Source: Streptomyces antarcticus (GTDB taxonomy: Bacteria > Actinomycetota > Actinomycetes > Streptomycetales > Streptomycetaceae). Taken from it: a DNA stretch of 64,000 nucleotides. Where the stretch lies: assembly GCF_026627255.1 (NCBI RefSeq), contig NZ_JAPNLM010000010.1:124001-188000 (forward strand), read 5' to 3'. Positions within the stretch are counted from its first letter, which is position 1, and each line of letters starts with the position of its first letter. The translations under genes were made by a program, and so were the position numbers. Below are positions 57,094 to 64,000 of the stretch, piece after piece. The notes under the pieces were generated by a model that searched no databases, was not told the DNA's origin, and was given only the letters and a program-made list of their open reading frames with translations.

Positions 57094-57423
57094 ATGGCCG
57101 CAGCCTGCTCCGACTCCTCCGCCCTCCCCCGACTGTTCCGCCCCGAGGAGATAGCCGATGCCCTCGGCTGTTCCGCCTGGTGGGTCAAGGACCGGGCCAG
57201 CCGGGGACGCATCCCGTTCACCCGGGTCGGACGTTCGTACCGCTTCACCGCTGAACACCTCGCGGAGATCATCCGCCTGTACGAAGTGCGGCCGGCGATC
57301 GCACCCGAACCAGTCGCACCCTCCGTCCGTACGGTGCCGTCGCGCACGGCAGCCCCATCCGCCCGCCTCCGCGCCCGTCGACCCCGCCGTGCGCGCCAGG
57401 ACGACTTCGACACCACCGCGTAG
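57094..57423 (+). CDS. excisionase-like HTH protein
   Basis: A 109-aa MerR/excisionase-type HTH (LFRPEEIADALGCSAWWVKD; RASRGRIPFTRVGRSYRFTA) 29 bp upstream of the integrase on the same strand. Such proteins bend att DNA and favour excision. An upstream TTG at 57079 with a GAGGATC site is an alternative start. The C-terminal tail is Pro/Arg-rich. Confidence 0.8.
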   Translation: MAAACSDSSALPRLFRPEEIADALGCSAWWVKDRASRGRIPFTRVGRSYRFTAEHLAEIIRLYEVRPAIAPEPVAPSVRTVPSRTAAPSARLRARRPRRARQDDFDTTA

Positions 57424-57452
57424 CTGACGAGCAACCAAGAGGGGAGGAAACA

Positions 57453-58946
57453 GTGGGCTTCGCGGAGAAGCGCAGCAACTACTGGCGCGGTCGTTACAAG
57501 GCGGCGCCCGGAAAGCACAACACGGTCGTCGACTCGACCGGAGCGACCATCAAGTTCGCCACCAAGAGAGAGGCCAAGCGGGCCGCCGACGAGGCGGAGA
57601 TCGGCTTCCGGCGCGGCGACGTACGTGACCCGTCACTGGGCCAGGAGACGTTCGGCGAGTACGCGAGCCGCTGGTACGACGCCCAGGACCTGGCCGCGTC
57701 CACCATGCAGAACTACCGCCGCCACATCGAGGAGCACCTGCTCCCCGACTTCGAGGACAAGGCCCTCGCCGGCATTCTCCGTACCGACGTCGCGCTGTGG
57801 GAGAAGAAGGAACGTGCCTCCTACGCCGCCTCCAGCGTCAAGACCTGGCGGGCCACGCTCCACCTCATCCTCGCCGACGCCGTGGACGAGGGGCTCATCG
57901 ACGCGAACCCCGCCGCCAAGCGCCGGGGGAGGGGCAAGCGGGCCGGCCGCTCCGCCGACCGCGGTCCGGAGAAGGTCGTCACGGACGCGCTCGGCGCCCT
58001 CCTGATCGCGGAGCGGGCTGCCCTGCTGTCCGGCCGGGACGACGAGTTCGTCGCGGTGATCCTCAAGGCGTACACCGGCATGCGCTGGGGCGAAGTCGTC
58101 GGCCTGGAAACCGAGTTCGCCCGGCGGGGCTCGGTCCGAGTCGAGTGGCAGCTGTACGAGCTCGACTCGGGTGTGATGGTCCGCTGCCCGCCCAAGGACG
58201 ACAGCTACCGCACCATCGACGCCCCCGACTGGCTCTCGGCCCTCGTGGCCGACCACGTCGCCCGTACCAAGCCCAAGCCGTGCCCGTGCCATGGCAGGAC
58301 GTACGTCTTCCAAGGCCAGGGCACCGCCCGTACCGGAGGACACCAGGGCGCGAAGCTGGTCGACGTAGCCCGCCGCGCTGGCGTCTCCACGGGCACGGTG
58401 TCCAACGTCCTGAACCACCCCGACCGCGTGCGCGAGGCCACTCGCACCCGGGTCGAACTCGCCATCACCGAGCTGGGCTTCGTACGCGGCGGCGCACCCA
58501 CGGAACACGCCGCCCACTGGCGCCGCAACGGCTTCGCCACCTGGCTCTTCCACCCGGCGACGACGGGCTGGTACCCGAAGAAGGCGCCGCAGGAGTCCCG
58601 TCCCGTTCCGCTCCTCGGAGACCCGTTCCCGGGCATACCGGTCCGGGGTCGCAACGCCCAGGGTCGCGCCGACGCTTGCTGGACGGCCATCGCCAGGGGC
58701 CTCACCCCGCACGGCCTGCGCCATTCCCACCGCACCCACATGGAGGACCTCGGCACGGAGAAGGTCCTCATGGACGAGCGCATGGGCCACATCGACGGCT
58801 CGGTCTCCGCCCGCTACGCCCACGTCACGCCCGGCATGCGGCGGCGCCTCATGGCCGGCCTCACCCAACAGTGGGAGACAGCGCTCGCCGCCCGCCGTGA
58901 GATGGGCCCGAGATCCCCTGTCGCTGCTCTCGACCGGCTTCTGTGA
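57453..58946 (+). CDS. tyrosine integrase with inserted LacI-type HTH
   Basis: A 497-aa site-specific recombinase that would integrate and excise the element at a tRNA att site. GTG 57453 has a GGGGAGGAAA site. An arm/core-binding N-terminal region (about 1-160) is followed by the catalytic domain with Arg in TGMRWGEVVGLE (about 211), HGLRHSH (about 418) and Tyr in SARYAHVTPGM (about 455). Between the Arg and HxxR boxes, at about 300-345, lies a LacI HTH: LVDVARRAGVSTGTVSNVLN, then a hinge-like RTRVELAITELGF. The insertion explains the large size; catalytic residues look intact. Confidence 0.88.
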   Translation: MGFAEKRSNYWRGRYKAAPGKHNTVVDSTGATIKFATKREAKRAADEAEIGFRRGDVRDPSLGQETFGEYASRWYDAQDLAASTMQNYRRHIEEHLLPDFEDKALAGILRTDVALWEKKERASYAASSVKTWRATLHLILADAVDEGLIDANPAAKRRGRGKRAGRSADRGPEKVVTDALGALLIAERAALLSGRDDEFVAVILKAYTGMRWGEVVGLETEFARRGSVRVEWQLYELDSGVMVRCPPKDDSYRTIDAPDWLSALVADHVARTKPKPCPCHGRTYVFQGQGTARTGGHQGAKLVDVARRAGVSTGTVSNVLNHPDRVREATRTRVELAITELGFVRGGAPTEHAAHWRRNGFATWLFHPATTGWYPKKAPQESRPVPLLGDPFPGIPVRGRNAQGRADACWTAIARGLTPHGLRHSHRTHMEDLGTEKVLMDERMGHIDGSVSARYAHVTPGMRRRLMAGLTQQWETALAARREMGPRSPVAALDRLL

Positions 58947-58985
58947 ACGACGTGTAGTCGCTGACAGGTCTACCGCTGCGAATAT

Positions 58986-59020
58986 GCAGGCCCGGCCCTC
59001 CCGAGGGAGGCCGGGTCTGC
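58986..59020. terminator. terminator after the integrase
   Basis: GCAGGCCCGGCC-CTCCCGAGGGA-GGCCGGGTCTGC, a long stem with one mismatch and a nested CTCCC/GGGAG stem. Confidence 0.7.
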
Positions 59021-59060
59021 CCATCGGCGAGGGCCTCTACAGTCGAAGCCGAATCCCGAT

Positions 59061-59549
59061 CTACTTGCCCGTCGCCGGAGCGCGCCTGACGATGTCGGAC
59101 AGCTGGCCACGGTAGGTGGTGCCGAGCTTGCTCACCACGCCTGCGGTAGGGCCCGGGCCGTCCTTCATACGGCTCACGTAGTTCTCTGGCAGCAGCACCC
59201 GATCGCCGACTTCGAGCGGCTCGCTCCCACGCCAGCGGTAGCTGTACCTGCCGACCTCTACGACCTGGTGGCCGTCGACCTGGTAGACGCGCCTCGTGGC
59301 GTCCAGTTGCTCCTCAAGTTCCTTGACGCGATGTTCCAGCCGTTCGACCCGGGACTTGGAGAAGCTCGTGCTGCTCTCGCTGCCCGACCTGTAGCCCTCG
59401 CTCCACCCGCGCCGATGTGCCTCGGCCACGGCTTTGTCCTGCTCCGTGGCGTGCGTGCCGCACGCCACGTCCGAACCCGATATCCGGATCTTGCACGGAC
59501 TCCCCGAGCGGGTAGGTCGCCCGCAGGTCCGGTCCTGGTGGTCGGTCAT
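59061..59549 (-). CDS. Cys/His N-terminal, coiled-coil protein of unknown function
   Basis: A 162-aa protein beginning with a small Cys/His module (CGRPTRSGSPCKIRI, then ACGTHATEQ) that resembles a zinc-binding motif found at the start of many phage and element proteins. It continues with a coiled coil (RVERLEHRVKELEEQLDATR) and a C-terminal beta domain (YSYRWRGSEPLEVGDRVLLP) that looks like a KOW/SH3-type barrel. ATG 59549 begins the Cys module. Confidence 0.6.
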   Translation of the reverse strand: MTDHQDRTCGRPTRSGSPCKIRISGSDVACGTHATEQDKAVAEAHRRGWSEGYRSGSESSTSFSKSRVERLEHRVKELEEQLDATRRVYQVDGHQVVEVGRYSYRWRGSEPLEVGDRVLLPENYVSRMKDGPGPTAGVVSKLGTTYRGQLSDIVRRAPATGK

Positions 59550-59685
59550 GTGCGGTAGTCCCCTTCGGTAGAACGCTGACAACGATCTTCTCCCAGACCG
59601 CTTCCGATCGAACGGCGGAAACCGGACAGGCACCCGATCCGGCGTTCGGCATCCGGCGCCGCCGGTGACCTGGCTCAATGGAGGA

Positions 59686-60528
59686 ATGGAGATCGGGGAG
59701 CATTGGGCCTATCGACCAAGGCCCAAGGAACTGGGCGGTGCACTCCGCCCGGTGGAGATCGTCAGGGTGGGCGGCTCAGGCAGGTCCGGGAGCGTCCACG
59801 TGCGGTTCCTGGAAGGTGACGCAGCCGGCCTGCAGGAGTGGGTGAGCCCCAGCTGCCTGGTCGCCCTCTGGCCTGACGTCGAACTCTTCCGGGCGGACGA
59901 CGCGGCGGAACTGGCCCTGGCCGAGGCATCGAGGGCAGTGCGGGGGAGCGCTGAATTCGAGGCGGCCCGGATGATCCTGGGCTTCGTCCGGCCCAAGGGC
60001 CGGCTACGTCTGCGGAAGGCGGTGGCCGACGCGGGCGTCTTGGAGCTCGGGCATCTCGACGAGACCGCGCCCCTCGTCGGCATGGAGGCTGCCCGACTAC
60101 GTGATGACCCCATGGTCCACGAGGACCGCAAAGGCTGCTCCCTTGTGGGCTGGCCGATCACCGAGCGGATAGCACGCCAGGTCGCCCAGCGGCTGGCCGA
60201 GGAGATCCTGCCCGAGGTCGACCGGCGGCAGCGAGCCATAGAAGAGGAGCGCGACCGATCTTCCTGGTACGGCCACCAGCGTCGGGACGACCGAAGGCTG
60301 GACGCGGAGAAGGAAGCCCTGCGCACGGTGCGGGAGTGGTGCGGACAGGAGAAGGCAGAGCGCCACGACGAACTGGTGGCCCTGAGGTCGGAGGTGCTGC
60401 GACTCGGGGAACTGGTCGAGCGGGCCGTGAAGGCGCTCCGCGACCGGGGCCACGGTGTCATCGCCTCCACCATTGAGCGCGACCTGGGCGTCCATATCTC
60501 CAGCCTTGGTCCAGACGTTCGTCGCTGA
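59686..60528 (+). CDS. helical hypothetical protein
   Basis: A 280-aa protein. The first 65 residues form a beta domain (EHWAYRPRPKELGGALRPVE) and the remainder is long charged helices (RQVAQRLAEEILPEVDRRQR; HDELVALRSEVLRLGELVER), probably coiled coil. ATG 59686 is preferred; a GTG at 59665 is in frame. Its end overlaps the convergent gene by 71 bp. Function unknown. Confidence 0.6.
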   Translation: MEIGEHWAYRPRPKELGGALRPVEIVRVGGSGRSGSVHVRFLEGDAAGLQEWVSPSCLVALWPDVELFRADDAAELALAEASRAVRGSAEFEAARMILGFVRPKGRLRLRKAVADAGVLELGHLDETAPLVGMEAARLRDDPMVHEDRKGCSLVGWPITERIARQVAQRLAEEILPEVDRRQRAIEEERDRSSWYGHQRRDDRRLDAEKEALRTVREWCGQEKAERHDELVALRSEVLRLGELVERAVKALRDRGHGVIASTIERDLGVHISSLGPDVRR

Positions 60529-62110
60529 ACGCGCGTGAGCGCTCCGACTCCGGCCGTGCCTCGGGCTGGGCCGGAGCGGGCGGCGACGGCGGCTTCTCCT
60601 TCTTGGGACGGTGCGGGTGCCAGCCGTCTAGGAACGGACGAAGCTGGTCACCCGTCGGCTCCGCGTGGAAGTTCCGCCCGCGTAGCCCCTTGCGGCTCAG
60701 GATGGGATCGAGCCGGGCTGCCTCTGACCGTCCCCAGGCCGACCACTCCCGAAGGCTCTCTGCCTCTGCAGGGTCATCCGCCTGGGAAGCGGCCTCGTCC
60801 AGTACGTCGCAGAACGCCCGGATCTCGCCGACCGCTCGCCACTGGTCCAGAGCCGTCCCGAACTGCTCGGCCCGCGCCGCGTCGACCGCCTTGATCGAAG
60901 CCACGCTGACCGCGGTCTCCCACTTCTCCTGTGTCCGCTGCTGCTTCTCCGCTTCCACCCGTTGGCGGTCGGCCTCCTGCCTCGCACGCTCCTCCTGCAG
61001 CCGATGCTGTTCCGCGTCGCGCTCCTCCCGCAGGCGGCGCTGCTCCGCCTCGTACTTCAGCCTGGCCCGCTCCTGCTCCTGCCCACGTGTCTTCAGTACC
61101 TTGAAGACCTCATCGATCTGGTCTTCCAGCGGCCTCTCGTTGGCGTCGGCCCACTCCCTTTTGATGCCCAGGCGCAACTCGAGCTCCCCGGAAGGCTCGA
61201 ACCGGTGCGCCGGCGTCACCCGCTGCCAGTCATAGGTGCGCCGGCCCGGCTGCTTGGGTACGTACGGGACCTGCCTCTGTCGCTCACGGAAGCTGATCTC
61301 GCACGTGATGCCATGGACGGTGAGCAGTGGCCTCGGCTGCTTGCGCTTCCTGGAGACAGTGATCTCGCCATGGAGGGCGAAGGCGCGCTCGGCGAACAGC
61401 CGGAGCAGAGACAGAACCCGGGGGAGTACCTCCTCCGAGACTTCGAAGGCGCTGTGGTCCTTCTCGACCGCCGCGATCACATCGTCGACGTCGGTCAGCG
61501 TCCTGCTGCGTGCGAGCCTGATGCGGTTCCACTCGGTGTCGTCCTCGCCGTTCAACCGGAGCAGCCCGAAGCTGATGTCTCCCTTGGCCCGCCCGGTGTA
61601 CTTCAGGTGGTATCCGGCCGGGGGATACTGCCTTGCCGCATCGAAGGCCCGTCGGTACCGGGCCCGCTCCGCCTCACCCGGATCCGGGATGCGCAGGAAA
61701 CGCCCAGCCTGCTGCACTTCCGCGATCAAGGCCGCCCCGATATCGGCGGGGGAGGGCTGTGGAACCTTGGGCGCACGCTGAACACGAGGTTTCGGTTCGG
61801 CTGGGTTCTTGGGCTCGGGAGGCTCAGGCTCCTGGGTCGCCGCGGTGGCGGCCGCTGTCGTGCGGGACCTTCGAGGTGCGGGTGCAGGCCGGTCCGGGTG
61901 ATGGCCGTGCTGGAGGTAGAAGCGCCCAGCATCGGAGATCTCCGCCTGCCACCGTCCGCCCTCCTTCGGCATGGCGATGAGGCCCCGTTCCTTCAGGGCA
62001 CGCGCAGTAAGGGCGAGCTCCGGGAATTCTGACGTGACCGGGTCGCTTCCCTCCCCGATGCGTGTGAGGAGGGCAAGTTGGCGATCGTTGAGCGGTGTCC
62101 AACGGTGCAT
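60458..62110 (-). CDS. large hypothetical protein with coiled coil
   Basis: A 550-aa protein. It has an N-terminal winged-HTH-like region (LNDRQLALLTRIGEGSDPVT; LALTARALKERGLIA), a Pro/Glu-rich linker (about 80-120) and a beta-rich central domain (about 150-330) that may bind nucleic acid or ligand. A long Glu/Arg/Gln coiled coil follows (about 335-395), then a Pro-rich tail. No family is recognised. The HTH-linker-coiled-coil plan suggests a regulator or structural DNA-binding protein. Confidence 0.6.
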   Translation of the reverse strand: MHRWTPLNDRQLALLTRIGEGSDPVTSEFPELALTARALKERGLIAMPKEGGRWQAEISDAGRFYLQHGHHPDRPAPAPRRSRTTAAATAATQEPEPPEPKNPAEPKPRVQRAPKVPQPSPADIGAALIAEVQQAGRFLRIPDPGEAERARYRRAFDAARQYPPAGYHLKYTGRAKGDISFGLLRLNGEDDTEWNRIRLARSRTLTDVDDVIAAVEKDHSAFEVSEEVLPRVLSLLRLFAERAFALHGEITVSRKRKQPRPLLTVHGITCEISFRERQRQVPYVPKQPGRRTYDWQRVTPAHRFEPSGELELRLGIKREWADANERPLEDQIDEVFKVLKTRGQEQERARLKYEAEQRRLREERDAEQHRLQEERARQEADRQRVEAEKQQRTQEKWETAVSVASIKAVDAARAEQFGTALDQWRAVGEIRAFCDVLDEAASQADDPAEAESLREWSAWGRSEAARLDPILSRKGLRGRNFHAEPTGDQLRPFLDGWHPHRPKKEKPPSPPAPAQPEARPESERSRAFSDERLDQGWRYGRPGRAQWWRR

Positions 62111-62204
62111 GTGATCGTCGTACCGTCAGCGATCCGGTGGGCACAAGCTGTGCGGTGGGCTTTCCGGGGGCTGGTTCCCGGCCGGCCTCTACGGCAGTTC
62201 GAGG

Positions 62205-63605
62205 TCAGTCGCCAGGGAGGGTCTTCAGGGCTTCCACGGACAGGCGCGCAGTCGGATCCGCTGCCCCTGCATCGAAACGGACGCCCTCGGCCGCCAGGAT
62301 GTCGGCGGGGGAGTCTGTGCGGGTGGGGTCGCTCCAGCGGAAGCCGGGGCTGACGCGGCCCGCCGCGTTGAGGACCCGCCAGGCATTGGGGCACTGGCCG
62401 CAGGTTGCCAGGTGGGTGCCGACCGGGACGGCGTGGCTGCTGATCACGGCCGCCACGTCCCCGTAGGTCGTCCACCGTCCGGCGGGGACGGCGTTCAGGA
62501 GGGTGTGCAGGCCCGTCCAGTCCTTGCTGGTGCCGTTGAACTGCTTGGCCAGGCCAGCGAGGTTGGTGCCGGCCAGTGCTGCCCATTCGTCGGGGTCGAC
62601 GGTGTCCGGGACGTGGGCGGTGTCGATGTCCCACCAGGTGGTTCCCTGTATGCCGTCGGCTTTGCGGCCGGTCACGCTGGTGAAGATGTGGTTGGCCAGT
62701 CCGGTCGGGGTGTACGGCTTGCCGTCGCTCTTCCACGTCAGCGGCTTGGCAGTGTTGTTGTTCCACGTGACACTCGCTCGGCTGCTGTCCTCACCGACCC
62801 AGGCCAGGATGTCCTCGCGGATGCCTTCGGTCACTCCGTGCCTCGGCGTCAGCCGGAGCAGGGCCCCATCCGGGATCAGCCCGGCGCCGACGATAACGTG
62901 CACGGCGTTCTGGGCCCGCGAACGTTCCTCCAGCTTCTGGGCCGCGGCCTTGGCCTCGATCCTGGCCGGAGCGAGAGTGAACTCCTCCACCTCCGGGGTG
63001 GGATAGACCTTGGTGAAGCTGGCGACGAGCTCGTCCTTCACCTTCCACAGGCCCACCTGGATGAGGTCGATGTCGAGGTTCATCTCCGACAGCCACACCA
63101 CGGTGTGGGTGACCTGCTTGGGGAAGTCGCCGGCGATGATCACCTGCCTGGGGCGCTGGAGCAGTTCAGGGCTCCAGTCCCCGTCCACGTGGTCCAGGAG
63201 GCGCTGGCGGCACGTGTCGAGTTCGAGGCTCTCGCCCCGCACCTTCCGGAAGTCGCGGTGCGCTTGGGCCAGTGTGTCGAGGTCGAACCGGGACACCAGG
63301 GCGGCATAGGTGATCGCCTGGAGGTGGACGTCGCGGTCGGCGGTACCCCGCTTCAGCTCGACCACCACGAGCCGCCCGGTGGCATCCAGGCCCAGGACGT
63401 CCAAGCGGTCGCGCGCCGGCACCCCGTCCGTGTCGGCCCACCGATCGAACTCGGAGGTGATCACGAGCACCGACTCTCCGAGAACCTGAGGGTGCGCGAT
63501 CACCCACTCCTGGAGGTGCTGTCGTTCGAGGAGCCCCTCCGCTGCGAGCGCGGTCGGTGCTATGGGTACGGCCAAGGCCCCTTCGACGGTGAAGAGATGA
63601 TCCAC
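62205..63605 (-). CDS. PD-(D/E)XK nuclease fused to an alkyltransferase-like (MGMT-fold) domain
   Basis: A 466-aa fusion. The N-terminal 110 residues form a NucS/DUF91-like PD-(D/E)XK nuclease: D in RDRLDVLGLD (about 65), ELKRG (about 80) and a Q/Y motif, LQAITYAALVS. A DUF-like middle domain follows (about 190-340). The C terminus (about 370-440) has the DNA-binding fold of O6-alkylguanine transferases (PAGRWTTYGDVAAVISSHAV), but the active-site PCHRV is NAWRV, the alkyl-sensing, non-catalytic type. GTG 63605 has a GGGGGA site. It is a possible restriction factor for alkylated or modified DNA. Confidence 0.78.
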   Translation of the reverse strand: MDHLFTVEGALAVPIAPTALAAEGLLERQHLQEWVIAHPQVLGESVLVITSEFDRWADTDGVPARDRLDVLGLDATGRLVVVELKRGTADRDVHLQAITYAALVSRFDLDTLAQAHRDFRKVRGESLELDTCRQRLLDHVDGDWSPELLQRPRQVIIAGDFPKQVTHTVVWLSEMNLDIDLIQVGLWKVKDELVASFTKVYPTPEVEEFTLAPARIEAKAAAQKLEERSRAQNAVHVIVGAGLIPDGALLRLTPRHGVTEGIREDILAWVGEDSSRASVTWNNNTAKPLTWKSDGKPYTPTGLANHIFTSVTGRKADGIQGTTWWDIDTAHVPDTVDPDEWAALAGTNLAGLAKQFNGTSKDWTGLHTLLNAVPAGRWTTYGDVAAVISSHAVPVGTHLATCGQCPNAWRVLNAAGRVSPGFRWSDPTRTDSPADILAAEGVRFDAGAADPTARLSVEALKTLPGD

Positions 63606-63817
63606 GCTGTCCCCCTGCCCCAGTCCGCCGTCCAGGCGCTCTCGCGCCGAGCCTACGTGCGGACCGTGCCCCGGGGCAGCTGCTTCCGGTAGATCACGGA
63701 CGGGGTAGGGCCGACTTCTAAGTCGGGTCGTGGGCGATGCCGGTGCCCCCACCGCACGAGATCACCGCGGGATGGGGCGCCGACGCCTACCGTAACTTCT
63801 GTTTGTACCGTCTGGGA

Positions 63818-64000
63818 TCAGACGGCGAAGGCTTGACCGCATACGAGGCAGTGATACGGGCCCGACGTGTCATCGGGTACCTTCACCGGCTCGTACGAGT
63901 GGCAAGGGGAGGCCACGATGACCATGTCGTCGGGCTCGATGAGTGGCGAAGGCGTCTCCGGGGTATCCACACTGCCCCTGAGATCGACCTTCACGTACTT
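63818..64000 (-). CDS. C-terminal part of a small zinc-ribbon-like protein (cut by window edge)
   Basis: The minus-strand frame open from the window edge ends with TGA at 63818-63820. It contains VASPCHSYEP and then HCLVCGQAFAV, two Cys/His pairs spaced like a zinc ribbon. The start lies outside the window. Coding character is modest. Confidence 0.5.
   Translation of the reverse strand, partial: KYVKVDLRGSVDTPETPSPLIEPDDMVIVASPCHSYEPVKVPDDTSGPYHCLVCGQAFAV

Noticed and set aside
63711..63726. CCGACTTCTAAGTCGG hairpin resembling a tRNA anticodon arm, followed by GGTCGTGGGC
   Set aside because: The loop would be too short for a tRNA, and no T-arm consensus or acceptor end follows; it is not enough for an att-site or tRNA call.

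Overview
The window is high-GC actinobacterial DNA, most likely Streptomyces. The evidence is strong G/C third-position codon use, frequent GTG starts, ATGA/GTGA gene overlaps and typical core genes (SigE-type sigma factor, SURF1, SARP remnant). There is no rRNA gene, no intact tRNA and no CRISPR array.

1-11.6 kb is chromosomal background: a 5'-truncated aspartate-semialdehyde dehydrogenase, a sigma factor overlapping a probable membrane-anchored partner, SURF1, an S9 prolyl-oligopeptidase-type peptidase, a cytosine-deaminase-type amidohydrolase, a stand-alone acyl-CoA-dehydrogenase C-terminal domain, and a nitroreductase-hemerythrin fusion. It also holds decay: a SARP fragment with a stop at codon 2, and a Tat-exported beta-propeller gene split by a frameshift.

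11.67-24.2 kb starts at a 3' fragment of tRNA-Pro (an attachment-site scar). It holds a type I restriction operon (degenerate methylase-like protein, hsdM, hsdS, hsdR), then a Rad50/RloC-like zinc-hook ATPase with a small helical partner. The same 18-bp palindrome, CGATAAC-N4-GTTATCG, lies upstream of both operons. The region ends at a second scar, a 3' fragment of tRNA-Ser.

24.6-33.4 kb is the most striking part: a complete pPIWI-RE defence locus with an XRE regulator, a PD-(D/E)XK nuclease with a zinc ribbon, a DinG/XPD-type Fe-S helicase and the PIWI-like pPIWI-RE protein. The three core genes are coupled or nearly so.

33.4-49.4 kb is a cargo region. It has an archaeal-type aspartyl-tRNA synthetase and a candidate RiPP cluster on the minus strand: Nudix, radical SAM/SPASM, a Cys/His-rich protein, a 2OG-Fe(II) dioxygenase-like protein, a P-loop kinase, a protein kinase, a 47-aa candidate precursor, an HExxH peptide-modifying protein and a beta-lactamase-like hydrolase. 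Regulators, an oxidoreductase and further Nudix genes flank it.

49.9-59.0 kb is the mobility module: MobA relaxase, MobC, a DUF2637-type membrane protein, HTH proteins, an XRE regulator with four matching operators, an excisionase-like gene and a tyrosine integrase. The integrase carries a LacI-type HTH inserted in its catalytic domain. No FtsK/TraB translocase was found, so the element looks mobilizable rather than self-conjugative.

59-64 kb holds accessory genes, among them a PD-(D/E)XK nuclease fused to an alkyltransferase-like (MGMT-fold) domain. Both tRNA scars face the same way, with the mobile DNA to their right, and no intact tRNA lies in the window, so the right junctions are probably outside it. 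The simplest reading is nested or tandem insertions that built a multi-layer defence and biosynthesis island.
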